From positions 1-29,908 of the forward strand of contig CAYXSA010000053.1 in assembly GCA_964467315.1 (NCBI GenBank): a DNA stretch of 29,908 bases. The letters are read 5' to 3'. Below are positions 1-6,738 of this stretch, one piece after another. Both the position numbers and the translations under genes were made by a program. Below the pieces are notes generated by a model that did not search any database, was not told the DNA's origin, and saw only the letters and a program-made list of their open reading frames with translations. The stretch comes from JAAFIM01 sp964467315 (GTDB taxonomy: Bacteria > Bacteroidota > Bacteroidia > Chitinophagales > Saprospiraceae). Position 1 is the stretch's first letter. Each line of letters starts with the position of its first letter.

Positions 1-1167
1 TGTAATTTTATCCTTTTATGTAGGGCTCCAGCCAAAATCATAAAGCACCAAAAATATAATCTTTCGCGCGCTTGCAGGATAAGCGGACAAGAGGTTATTT
101 TTGGCAATAATCAAGCAAAAGCACAAGCGAGCTTTTTTTTCGATACGAATGGTGCATTTTTGGAGCGTATTAGCCATACTTCGATAGTTGATACTATTTT
201 TCCAAGTTCATACGAAGAATGGTACTATAAAGGAAATATAGCTGACCTGAATTTTTATCTTAAATATGGTGCAACTCGTCTAAATATCGTTGAGCGCAGT
301 CCGTCGCGCGAGTATTATCAATACCAGCGTTTTGATTACGAAAATATGTATAAATATGCTGAAGACTCTGCGATGCAGATAATTCGCAGGAAAAAAGCTA
401 ATCGCTCAGAAACGATGTTTATAGAATTGCTTTCGGATAGTGCTTGCCAAAAATGGGAGCGGGCTTATTTTGCTGTTTACCAAGACAGCAAAACCGATAA
501 GCTAATACGTGTAAAAGAAGTGCATTATAGCTATGGAGAAAAAGTAGATACCCAGCGGCACTATGTTTATGTGCCCTATTTTGTCCCCTTGCAAAAAGAA
601 ATGCCCCAGCCAACAGAGGCTTATTGCTGGCACTGTTTGGCAGATACAGCAACATGGCAGTTGTTATTTACAACGCTGCATGATAAAGAGGGGAATTTGT
701 TGGTTTGGGAGCATACATATTGGATAGCAAAAATACAGCGACTACACGCCTGTTTTTTTCTGCATGGGGTAAAAAATATGCGTGGTTGCGGTTTGAGATT
801 TTATGCAAAACAAATGGCAAATATTCCTATTTCGCCCAATATTCCCGCTTTTGATGCGAGGCTGCGAATAGCGTACGACTCGGCGGGCTTGCCTCAAAAA
901 GTGGACATTCCGAACGAAAGAATTTACCGATTTTATCCTGGTTTTTACGACTATTATCCATTCAAGCAATCCAATTTATTGGAGCATTGCGTAGCAGATT
1001 TCTATTTTAGCCAAGACGATGGGCGTGGCAATTGGGAAAAATGTGCAGTAGCGCCCCGCTGCAAGAAAGGCGAACATATAGTAATATACCCCAATGGCAA
1101 ACAGTGCGATTGTTGTGGGGATACGATGCGCGTAGAGCGTAAGATAACGTATTATCCCGATGAATAA
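1..1167 (+). CDS. Unknown protein, 5'-partial at the window edge
   Basis: I do not recognise a family. The frame is open without a stop from base 1 to the TAA at 1165-1167, so the gene most likely begins before the window; the first internal start is a TTG at 160, which would give 335 aa. Residues just before that TTG (FFFDTNGAFLERI, partly upstream of it) read like continuous protein, which supports a longer gene. The protein is rich in Tyr and Trp and has short motifs such as HDKEGNLLVWEH and YDSAGLPQKV, like the Tyr/Asp-Gly turns of repeat-type surface proteins. Near the C-terminus is a Cys cluster (CKKGEHIVIYPNGKQCDCCG) that could bind metal. No membrane segment is obvious. The gene is AT-rich (17 G/C in the 60 bases from 181) compared with the genes to its right, and it is followed within 6 bases by a composite repeat copy. 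Transfer is possible. The function is unknown. Confidence 0.6.
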   Translation, partial: CNFILLCRAPAKIIKHQKYNLSRACRISGQEVIFGNNQAKAQASFFFDTNGAFLERISHTSIVDTIFPSSYEEWYYKGNIADLNFYLKYGATRLNIVERSPSREYYQYQRFDYENMYKYAEDSAMQIIRRKKANRSETMFIELLSDSACQKWERAYFAVYQDSKTDKLIRVKEVHYSYGEKVDTQRHYVYVPYFVPLQKEMPQPTEAYCWHCLADTATWQLLFTTLHDKEGNLLVWEHTYWIAKIQRLHACFFLHGVKNMRGCGLRFYAKQMANIPISPNIPAFDARLRIAYDSAGLPQKVDIPNERIYRFYPGFYDYYPFKQSNLLEHCVADFYFSQDDGRGNWEKCAVAPRCKKGEHIVIYPNGKQCDCCGDTMRVERKITYYPDE

Positions 1168-1172
1168 TATCT

Positions 1173-1298
1173 GCGCGCCGCGCCCTTTGCGCGGCGTGCG
1201 CCGTTTTTGCGTGAGGGATATGTAGAGCCGTAGCATGCTACGGCTCAAATAGCCCGCCCGCGCCCCCTTTATTGGGGCGCGGGCACGCCCCCAAAAAA
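1173..1298 (+). repeat. Composite intergenic repeat, copy 1 (forward)
   Basis: In order: a GC-rich hairpin (GCCGCG/CGCGGC arms, 1173-1201); GCGTGAGGGATA (1209-1220); a perfect 20-bp palindrome AGCCGTAGCATGCTACGGCT (1226-1245); TAGCCCG; a second GC hairpin (CGCGCCCC/GGGGCGCG arms); GGGCACGCCC (1281-1290); and an A-run. The 82 bases 1209-1290 differ from copy 12 (28759-28840) at only two positions by eye. It begins 5 bases after the stop of the AT-rich left-edge gene. It occupies much of the 308-bp gap before rplM; the rest of that gap holds the rplM promoter and leader. Confidence 0.9.
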
Positions 1299-1346
1299 AC
1301 TAAACTTGGGCTTAGCTAAAACGAGCCGAAAAAAAAATTATAAAAA

Positions 1347-1377
1347 TTGTTTTTTTTTGGAAAAAAGGCTATTTTTG
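1347..1377 (+). promoter_or_regulatory. Promoter for rplM-rpsI
   Basis: A -7 box TATTTTTG (1370-1377) matches the Bacteroidota consensus TAnnTTTG. A -33 TTG (1347-1349) lies 20 nt upstream. The spacer holds an A6 tract followed by GGC, as in front of tsf and spoT. Transcription would begin near 1384 and leave a leader of about 90 nt. That leader can form a small AGAGG/CCTCT stem around 1393-1420, a possible site for ribosomal-protein feedback; this last point is inference only. Confidence 0.65.
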
Positions 1378-1475
1378 CACTCGCTTTAGGCAGAGGATAT
1401 GCCCGTGTTCAGAGCCTCTAAGCACAGCAACTCCCATATATACTGTATTCTTTCGCATTCTCAAACGTCAATAAA

Positions 1476-1940
1476 GTGGACACTCTTAGCTATAAAACGC
1501 TGTCTGCCAAGCCCGAAGAGGTTAACGCCCAGTGGTTTGTCATCGACGCAACTAACCAGCCAGTAGGTCGTCTTGCTACGCAGATTGTCCATTATCTGCG
1601 CGGTAAACATAAAACCAGCTTTACACCGCACGTAAATTGCGGCGACCATGTCATCGTGCTCAATGCCGAGAAAGTCAAATTTACGGGTCGTAAAATGCAG
1701 CAAAAACAGTACGTGACGCACTCGCACTACCCTGGTGGTCAGCGCTTGCGCACCCCACAACAGGTACTGCAAAGCGCACACCCCGAATACATCATCGAAA
1801 CAGCCGTAAAAGGTATGTTGCCGAAAAATAAATTGGCGAACGAAGTGTATCGCAAATTGCACGTCTATGTAGGCGGCACGCACAAACACCAAGCGCAGCA
1901 ACCCACCGAACTGCCACCCGTAACACGTAAACCTCAATAA
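1476..1940 (+). CDS. rplM: 50S ribosomal protein L13
   Basis: L13 is an early-assembling protein of the large ribosomal subunit that contacts 23S rRNA. The 154-aa product carries the family hallmarks: the N-terminal MDTLSYKT typical of Bacteroidota L13, VIDATNQPVGRLATQIVHYLRGKHK (given here by its key residues D-A-x-x-x-x-x-G-R-L-A around residues 24-34), the GDHVIVLNAEKV strand, and the KGMLPKNKL motif late in the protein. The start is GTG at 1476. This is accepted because the protein begins exactly at the conserved MDTLSYKT and no upstream ATG is in frame. It is slightly longer than the usual 142-150 aa owing to a Gln/Pro-rich tail. rpsI begins 5 nt after the stop, so the two genes are co-transcribed, as in most bacteria. 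Confidence 0.97.
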   Translation: MDTLSYKTLSAKPEEVNAQWFVIDATNQPVGRLATQIVHYLRGKHKTSFTPHVNCGDHVIVLNAEKVKFTGRKMQQKQYVTHSHYPGGQRLRTPQQVLQSAHPEYIIETAVKGMLPKNKLANEVYRKLHVYVGGTHKHQAQQPTELPPVTRKPQ

Positions 1941-1945
1941 GTCGA

Positions 1946-2335
1946 ATGCAATCTACTATCAACGCTACGGGCAGACGCAAAGCGGCTATTGCTCGTGTAT
2001 ACATCAAACAAGGCAGCGGCAACGTAACCGTAAATGGCCGCGACCATAAAGAATACTTCCCAGTGGCGCATATCCAAACTGCAATCCTGCAGCCTTTGGA
2101 AGAAGTAGGCGTACAGGCACTCTACGACGTAGTCGTTACAGTTGTCGGCGGTGGTATCAAAGGACAAGCAGAGGCAGTGCGTTTGGGCATCTCTCGCGCA
2201 TTGACAGAAATCAACGCCGAGTTCCGCCCACCATTGAAAGCGCGCAAATTCCTTACACGCGACCCGCGTGCAGTGGAGCGCAAAAAATACGGTCAGCCCA
2301 AAGCTCGCCGTCGCTTCCAATTCAGCAAACGTTAA
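1946..2335 (+). CDS. rpsI: 30S ribosomal protein S9
   Basis: S9 belongs to the small-subunit head; its C-terminal tail reaches the P-site and touches tRNA. The 129-aa product shows the family features: TGRRKAAIARVY near the N-terminus, the GGGIKGQAEAVRLGISRAL segment in the middle (key residues G-G-G-x-x-G-Q-A-x-A-x-R-x-G-I-x-R-A-L), DPRAVERKKYGQPKARRRFQ near the end, and the invariant terminal SKR. The length is normal. It starts 5 nt after rplM and shares its transcript. An unusual inverted-repeat segment follows before rpsB. Confidence 0.98.
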   Translation: MQSTINATGRRKAAIARVYIKQGSGNVTVNGRDHKEYFPVAHIQTAILQPLEEVGVQALYDVVVTVVGGGIKGQAEAVRLGISRALTEINAEFRPPLKARKFLTRDPRAVERKKYGQPKARRRFQFSKR

Positions 2336-2345
2336 AAACTGGGCT

Positions 2346-2449
2346 AAATTACGTTTATGTTCCCAAAAGCGCCGTTTCGGGCTTGAAAACCGAGCGGAGC
2401 GAAGGTGTTTCAAGTTTGAAACAAGCGAGGAACATAATAAACGTAATTT
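2346..2449. repeat. Inverted repeat / structured spacer between rpsI and rpsB
   Basis: The left arm (2346-2363, AAATTACGTTTATGTTCC) and right arm (2429-2449) are complementary apart from a 3-base insertion (ATA) in the right arm. They enclose about 65 nt that contain a second, smaller structure: CTTGAAAAC pairing with GTTTCAAG, and GTTTCAAGTTTGAAAC, which is itself palindromic. It could be the 3' end structure of the rplM-rpsI transcript, a leader element for rpsB, or a tiny relic element. The sequence does not decide between them. Confidence 0.6.
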
Positions 2450-2451
2450 TG
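2415..2451 (+). promoter_or_regulatory. Possible promoter for rpsB
   Basis: TAATTTTG (2444-2451) is a perfect TAnnTTTG -7 box and overlaps the right arm of the inverted repeat. A TTTG lies at 2415-2418, but the 25-nt spacing is longer than the usual 19-21. If it is used, transcription starts near 2458 and the leader is about 45 nt. Confidence 0.4.
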
Positions 2452-2503
2452 CCGTCGTATTTCGCCTCTATCCTTTATCCTCACAACGCCTATCAACAAC
2501 CGT

Positions 2504-3244
2504 ATGCAAACGCCCACATATAAAGAGCTTTTGGAGGCTGGCTGCCACTTCGGACACCTTAAAAGAAAGTGGAATCCGAAAATGCGCCAGTTCATCTTCG
2601 ACGAACTCAACGGCATCCACGTCATCGACCTCAACAGCACCATCGCTTGCTTGGAACACGCAGGAAAAGCACTGCGCTCTATGGCTAAAGCAGGTAAAAA
2701 AATCCTGTTTGTCGGTACTAAAAAACAATCTCGCTCTATCATCGCCGATGCAGCAAATAGCGTAAGCATGCCTTACGTTACAGAGCGCTGGCTCGGTGGC
2801 ATGATGACGAACTTCGTTACCGTACGCAAGTCCGTCAATAAAATGCACGAAATCCAAGCGAAACTTTCCAACACCAGCTTGGAAACACTCACCAAAAAAG
2901 AACGTCTCATGCTTTCTCGCCAACACGAGAAACTCGACAGAATGTTTGGTGGTATCGCCCAATTCAGAAACCTGCCCAATGCGATGATTGCCGTAGACGT
3001 TATGCACGAGCATCTCGCCTTAGCAGAAGCCAAACGCTTGGGTCTGAAAACTTTCGGTATCGTAGACACCAACTCCGACCCCGATAGCGTAGATTTCCCA
3101 ATCCCCGCCAACGACGACGCATCAAAATCTATCCGCGTTATCATCGGTTATCTGACTGATGCTATCCGCGAAGGCTTAGAAGACCGCAAAAAGTCTAAAG
3201 ACGACCAACCCGCAGCTTCTACGCCCGCCGCTGCTGCCGAATAA
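2504..3244 (+). CDS. rpsB: 30S ribosomal protein S2
   Basis: S2 binds late to the small subunit near the platform and is needed for S1 recruitment and efficient initiation. The 246-aa protein has the canonical N-terminal motif LLEAGCHFGHLKRKWNPKM, then NGIHVIDLNST, ILFVGTKKQ, the signature RWLGGMMTNF (about residues 96-105), and a DTNSDPD segment near residue 190 (IVDTNSDPDSVDFPIPANDD by key residues), all diagnostic. The C-terminus ends in a short Ala/Pro-rich tail, common in this phylum. It is in the expected Bacteroidota order rplM-rpsI-rpsB-tsf. A 168-nt structured spacer separates it from rpsI and a 220-nt spacer with its own promoter separates it from tsf. Confidence 0.98.
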   Translation: MQTPTYKELLEAGCHFGHLKRKWNPKMRQFIFDELNGIHVIDLNSTIACLEHAGKALRSMAKAGKKILFVGTKKQSRSIIADAANSVSMPYVTERWLGGMMTNFVTVRKSVNKMHEIQAKLSNTSLETLTKKERLMLSRQHEKLDRMFGGIAQFRNLPNAMIAVDVMHEHLALAEAKRLGLKTFGIVDTNSDPDSVDFPIPANDDASKSIRVIIGYLTDAIREGLEDRKKSKDDQPAASTPAAAAE

Positions 3245-3298
3245 GCAAGCAGACCCAAAAAAATATAAGATATTGCGTCCCACCCCCAAAGAAGATAG

Positions 3299-3336
3299 GC
3301 GCTGCAACCCCGCCCCCGCAGCGCTGCAGTCTTTTT
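3299..3336 (+). terminator. Possible weak terminator after rpsB
   Basis: GCGCTGC (3299-3305) pairs with GCAGCGC (3318-3324) around a C-rich loop. A T5 run (3332-3336) follows after a 7-nt gap, which is longer than in a typical intrinsic terminator. It may cause partial termination between rpsB and tsf. Confidence 0.35.
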
Positions 3337-3381
3337 CGGGATACGGTGGGGCGCATTTTTTATTTGTGCCGCCAAAGCGCA

Positions 3382-3407
3382 TTGAGGGCAAAAAAAGCGT
3401 ATATTTG
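3382..3407 (+). promoter_or_regulatory. Promoter for tsf
   Basis: TATATTTG (3400-3407) is a perfect -7 box. The closest TTG (3382-3384) is only 15 nt upstream, shorter than usual. The 20 bases 3389-3408 match the bases before spoT (24147-24166) at 19 of 20 positions, which supports this being a real, shared promoter element. Confidence 0.6.
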
Positions 3408-3464
3408 CGCGGCAATACGACAAAAGAAACTACTTACTTTGTTCAATAACTGATTTTACCAAAA

Positions 3465-4298
3465 ATGGAAGTCAAATTCACAGCAGCCGACGTTAAGAAA
3501 CTGCGCGACGTAACAGGCGCAGGCATGATGGATTGCAAAAAAGCATTGGAAGAAGCTCAAGGCGACCTCACAGGCGCTATCGAGTACCTGCGCAAAAAAG
3601 GACAAAAAATGTCGGACAAACGCGCCGATAGAGATGCCAAAGAAGGCGTTGTCTTGGCGTTAGTTTCCGAAGATGCGACTCGCGGTATCGTCGTGCGCAT
3701 CAGCTGCGAAACGGACTTTGTGTCTAAGAACGAAGAATTTATTGCCTTCGTGCAAAGCATCGCTAACGTAGCACTTTCGACTTTCCCAGCCGATGCAGCC
3801 GCGCTGCTCGCTGCTCCCCTCGACGGCGTTACCGTAGCCGACCGCTTGGCAGATAAAACCGCCGCTATCGGCGAAAAAATCGAACTCGCAGCCTACGAAA
3901 CCCTCCAAGCCGCTCAAGTCGTAGCCTATATCCACATGGGCAACCGCGCGGGCGTTATCGTTGGTTTCAACCAAACGGCTGAAGGTCTCGCAGAAAAAGG
4001 CAAGGACGTAGCTATGCAAATCGCCGCTATGAACCCCATCGCCGTAGATAAAGACGGTGTAGACGCTGCCACTATCGAAAAAGAAATCGAAATCGCCCGC
4101 GAACAAGCCCGCAACGAAGGCAAAGCAGAAAACCTGCTCGACCGTATCGCTCAAGGCAAACTCGCCGCTTTCTACAAAGAAAGAACACTCGTAAACCAAG
4201 AGTTCGTAAAAGAAAGCAAAATGACCGTTGGCGAATTTGTGAAATCTATCAGCAAAACGCTCGCAGTTACAGGCTTCCACCACGTAAAATTGGGATAG
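3465..4298 (+). CDS. tsf: Translation elongation factor Ts
   Basis: EF-Ts is the guanine-nucleotide exchange factor that regenerates EF-Tu-GTP in the cytosol. The 277-aa protein begins with the UBA-like EF-Tu-binding helix region (VKKLRDVTGAGMMDCKKAL, residues 10-28), followed by IEYLRKKG. It has the family signature TDFVSKNEEF at about residues 85-94 and the second core subdomain ending LVNQEFVKESKMTVGEFV. The length is normal for Bacteroidota (about 275 aa). The start ATG is preceded by an A-rich stretch rather than a Shine-Dalgarno sequence. It has its own promoter and is followed by a strong terminator, so it is transcribed at least partly separately from rpsB. Confidence 0.98.
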   Translation: MEVKFTAADVKKLRDVTGAGMMDCKKALEEAQGDLTGAIEYLRKKGQKMSDKRADRDAKEGVVLALVSEDATRGIVVRISCETDFVSKNEEFIAFVQSIANVALSTFPADAAALLAAPLDGVTVADRLADKTAAIGEKIELAAYETLQAAQVVAYIHMGNRAGVIVGFNQTAEGLAEKGKDVAMQIAAMNPIAVDKDGVDAATIEKEIEIAREQARNEGKAENLLDRIAQGKLAAFYKERTLVNQEFVKESKMTVGEFVKSISKTLAVTGFHHVKLG

Positions 4299-4327
4299 TC
4301 GCCACAAGCACAAGCCATATAAATAAC

Positions 4328-4374
4328 TTACGCCGCTTTACTCCTTATATAGAGTAGAGCGGCGTAGTTTTTTT
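4328..4374 (+). terminator. Intrinsic terminator after tsf
   Basis: A long hairpin with arms TACGCCGCT...ACTC and GAGT...AGCGGCGTA (4329-4366) is followed directly by T7 (4368-4374). It lies between the converging ends of tsf and the cytochrome c peroxidase gene. Confidence 0.85.
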
Positions 4375-4388
4375 GCCTAATTCCGTAC

Positions 4389-5774
4389 TTATTGCTTCAC
4401 AATCTGCCGCACAATCTGCTCGCCGCTTTCGCTATCGCGCAAATGCACAAACAATAAACCCGCAGGGTACTGCTGCATATTTTCGTAGTGCGAACCGTTG
4501 ATGTTTTTTTGCATCAACTGCTGCCCTGCCGCATTATAAATGCTCAATTCAAAACTGCGGGCAGGCAAAACAAGCCGCAAATACTCGCTCACAGGGTTGG
4601 GAAATAGCTGTATATCGGCACGCTCCAAACGGCTCAAATTCACCGTAATCGGCACAATCGTGATATTGCCTTGAGCATCGAAGGGGTTAGACCATTTGGG
4701 GTCTGTGTACATATTCGAGCCTGTCAGCGTGCCCAAAAATGCTACCAGCGCGTCGCGCTCCGCTTGGGTCAGACCCAAATTGCCACCAGGCCCCGATATA
4801 CGCGGGTCGGCATTGGTATTGTTCGCATTTTGTGGAACGAGATTATAGTGCGCCACTACTGCAGCCAGCGAATTAAGATTGCCATTGTGCATAAGCGGCC
4901 CATTGAGTGTGCCCTGCGGATTGACCAAGTCGCGCAAAGAAGGCGCGCGCGTATTCGTCAAATCCAATACCTGCGGGTCGGCTGCCGTAGCGATAACCCC
5001 ATTGTTGAGCGTGGCAGGGTCTATGTCAAATTCAGGCGCACGGTGGCAACCCTGACAGCCCGCGCCGCCTTGCGGAGGCGGAGCAAGAAACAGAGCCTTG
5101 CCCTGATTTTCCTGCGCCGTGAAATTGCTAAAATTCGCGTTCAAATTGTTGTTCGCGCCCGCCAAACCAATGTCAAACTTAGAATCAAAGGACTGTATAC
5201 TGCGTACAAACTGCGCCAGCGCCGACTGCATACGCGCCTCCGTGATGTTGGCATCGCCGAAAGCCAGCGAGAAAAGGTCGGCGTAGTACGGTACTTGCTC
5301 CAGTTTTCTGATGAGCGAATCTATATCGGGCTGCCCACTCGTGCCGCTAAAGCCCATTTCTACATGGTTTTGTATAGGGCGCGTCGTCTGGTCTTCCAGC
5401 GAAGTAGCGCGCTCGTCCCAGAAAAAATTATCCTCTTCCGCAAAACGCGCATTCACCAAACGCATCGAATGCCGACCCGTAACTCCCCCGTCCAAACCCA
5501 GGCTAAGCCTTGCCGTATCGCCAAAGGCAAAAGCCTGTTTATGGCAAGAGCCGCAGGCTATCGTATTATTTGCCGACAGATTTTTGTCGTAAAATAAGAC
5601 CCGCCCCAGCGTCGCACCTGCGTCGGTTATCGCATTATTGGCAGGCGTATTGTCGCGCTGGATATAAGTCGGCACCGTCTGATTGGCGTAATTATCCAGA
5701 TTGTTTAGGTCGATAGTGCCGCCCGTCAGCACTATTGCGCCCCCAACGAAGGCAAATAAAAAGAGCTTTTTCAT
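4389..5774 (-). CDS. Secreted di-heme cytochrome c peroxidase (MauG/CcpA family) with T9SS sorting domain
   Basis: These proteins reduce hydrogen peroxide with electrons from small c-type cytochromes, or oxidise other substrates (MauG type). The start is placed at MKKLFLFAFVGG because this gives a proper signal peptide; an in-frame start 14 codons upstream would put non-signal residues first. The 461-aa product has two heme-c sites, CGSCH (74-78) and CQGCH (240-244). It also has the family segments FFWDERATSLEDQ (117-129) and PIQNHVEMGF (133-142), and the late DALVAFLGTLTG helix (341-352). Residues from about 387 (IQLFPNPVSEYLRL...) to the C-terminus form a type A T9SS sorting domain, so the enzyme is likely exported across the outer membrane and held at or released from the surface. 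It converges on tsf with a shared terminator. It stands alone, with no cytochrome partner beside it. Confidence 0.93.
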   Translation of the reverse strand: MKKLFLFAFVGGAIVLTGGTIDLNNLDNYANQTVPTYIQRDNTPANNAITDAGATLGRVLFYDKNLSANNTIACGSCHKQAFAFGDTARLSLGLDGGVTGRHSMRLVNARFAEEDNFFWDERATSLEDQTTRPIQNHVEMGFSGTSGQPDIDSLIRKLEQVPYYADLFSLAFGDANITEARMQSALAQFVRSIQSFDSKFDIGLAGANNNLNANFSNFTAQENQGKALFLAPPPQGGAGCQGCHRAPEFDIDPATLNNGVIATAADPQVLDLTNTRAPSLRDLVNPQGTLNGPLMHNGNLNSLAAVVAHYNLVPQNANNTNADPRISGPGGNLGLTQAERDALVAFLGTLTGSNMYTDPKWSNPFDAQGNITIVPITVNLSRLERADIQLFPNPVSEYLRLVLPARSFELSIYNAAGQQLMQKNINGSHYENMQQYPAGLLFVHLRDSESGEQIVRQIVKQ

Positions 5775-5873
5775 AATCGCGGTTAGTGTAGGTGAAAGGA
5801 AAGGAGCATAACGCATTAGACGCTACATATTACGCAAAGGTTTAATCAAATTTAAGCTATAGGGGGCAAGTTT

Positions 5874-6025
5874 ATTTTTTTTGGGCGTGCCCGCGCCCCA
5901 ATAAAGGGGGCGCGGTCGGGCTATGCGGGGCGCAAATGTAGGGACAAGGCATGCCTTGTCCCTACAGCGCCCCTACTATCCCTCACGCTGAATATGGCGC
6001 AGGCCGCAAAAAGGTTGCGGCCTGC
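5874..6025 (-). repeat. Composite intergenic repeat, copy 2 (reverse)
   Basis: Read left to right: a T-run (5874-5882); GGGCGTGCCCG (5883-5893); a GC hairpin (CGCGCCCC/GGGGCGCG arms); GTCGGGCTAT (5915-5924); and a perfect 26-bp palindrome with half-site TAGGGACAAGGCA (5939-5964) inside an outer GGGGCGC/GCGCCCC stem. Then come TATCCCTCACGC (5977-5988) and a separate 11-bp hairpin GCAGGCCGCAA/TTGCGGCCTGC (5999-6025). It ends 20 bases from the stop of the gene at 6046. Copy 3, in the opposite orientation, carries the same 26-bp palindrome. Confidence 0.9.
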
Positions 6026-6045
6026 TTGAGTGCGGAACGAACCGC

Positions 6046-6501
6046 TTAGGCGTTTTTATGTTTCATAAAGTTTAGCAAGTCAAGAATATGCTGTTGTGTG
6101 TGCCCCTTAAATATAAATTCAAAATACCATAGCCCCTCAACCAAACTATTATTTTCAAGCCTCCATTTTATTTCTAAAAGGTCATGGATAATATCCGTAA
6201 GGTCATCTATAGCGTCTTGTAGTGCAATGTCCCCAAAATTATTTAAATCGTTGATATCAAGAACTGTTTTGTAAAGCCCAAAGTCTACAAAATTTGTCTC
6301 TACGTTTTTTCGTATGTTTGGGAACAAGGTTCTGCCGAAATTCGGGTATTCAGTGGCTTCAAATTCATACTCTATTTGAAAATACAAGCCATAAAATTTG
6401 ATTAGATTTTTTTCTAATAACTTTTCTTTATCGGCTATTGTCAAATTAGGTTTTAGTCCATACTTAACAATTTCGTTTATGGTTGGTATCAGATTTTCCA
6501 T
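6046..6501 (-). CDS. Small DUF5063-like protein, unusually AT-rich
   Basis: A 151-aa acidic, soluble protein with no signal peptide or membrane segment. The second half (VDFGLYKTVLDINDL, then DLTDIIHDLLEIKWRLENN, then WYFEFIFKGHTQQHILDLL) resembles the C-terminal half of DUF5063 proteins, in which an acidic D-L-x-D-I-x-x-D-L helix is followed by W-x-x-x-F-x-x-H-x-x-x-H. The family's function is unknown, and the match is from memory. The start is MENLIPTINEI; an alternative ATG 12 codons upstream is less likely because its first residues look non-coding. Base composition stands out: 38 of the 120 bases from 6061 are G/C (about 32%), against about 58% in a sampled line of the next gene. The gene is flanked by inverted copies 2 and 3 of the composite repeat, which suggests acquisition or mobilisation. 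Confidence 0.7.
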   Translation of the reverse strand: MENLIPTINEIVKYGLKPNLTIADKEKLLEKNLIKFYGLYFQIEYEFEATEYPNFGRTLFPNIRKNVETNFVDFGLYKTVLDINDLNNFGDIALQDAIDDLTDIIHDLLEIKWRLENNSLVEGLWYFEFIFKGHTQQHILDLLNFMKHKNA

Positions 6502-6580
6502 ACGCTGAGATGGTGCGGAATTGTACCTTTTTGGCAATGTTTAGGACAGCTTGATTTACAGAAATTTTTAATACTTGGCA

Positions 6581-6736
6581 TTGCGCCCCGCCGCGCCCTT
6601 TGCGCGGCGGGGTGCAAAATTTGCGTGAGGGATAGTAGGGGCGCTGTAGGGACAAGGCATGCCTTGTCCCTACATTTGCGCCCCGTATAGCCCGACCGCG
6701 CCGCCTTTTCAGCGGCGCGGGCACGCCCAAAAAAAA
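6581..6736 (+). repeat. Composite intergenic repeat, copy 3 (forward)
   Basis: In order: a GC hairpin (CCCCGCCGCG/CGCGGCGGGG arms, 6581-6617); GCGTGAGGGATAG (6623-6635); the same 26-bp palindrome as copy 2 (6647-6672) inside a GGGGCGC...GCGCCCC stem; TAGCCCGACC (from 6688); a GC hairpin; GGGCACGCCC (6719-6728); and A8. The A-run end lies 2 bases from the stop codon of the E1 dehydrogenase gene. Confidence 0.9.
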
Positions 6737-6738
6737 TC

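Noticed and set aside
4671..5597. A 308-codon plus-strand open frame inside the peroxidase gene
   Set aside because: It is antisense to a well-supported gene, is Arg-rich with no motif, and reflects the codon bias of the true gene.
5874..5924. Calling the T-run plus GC hairpin ends of the repeat copies intrinsic terminators
   Set aside because: Relative to the adjoining gene the T-run comes before the hairpin, and on the other strand it becomes an A-run after the hairpin, so the geometry is wrong for a simple terminator on either strand.
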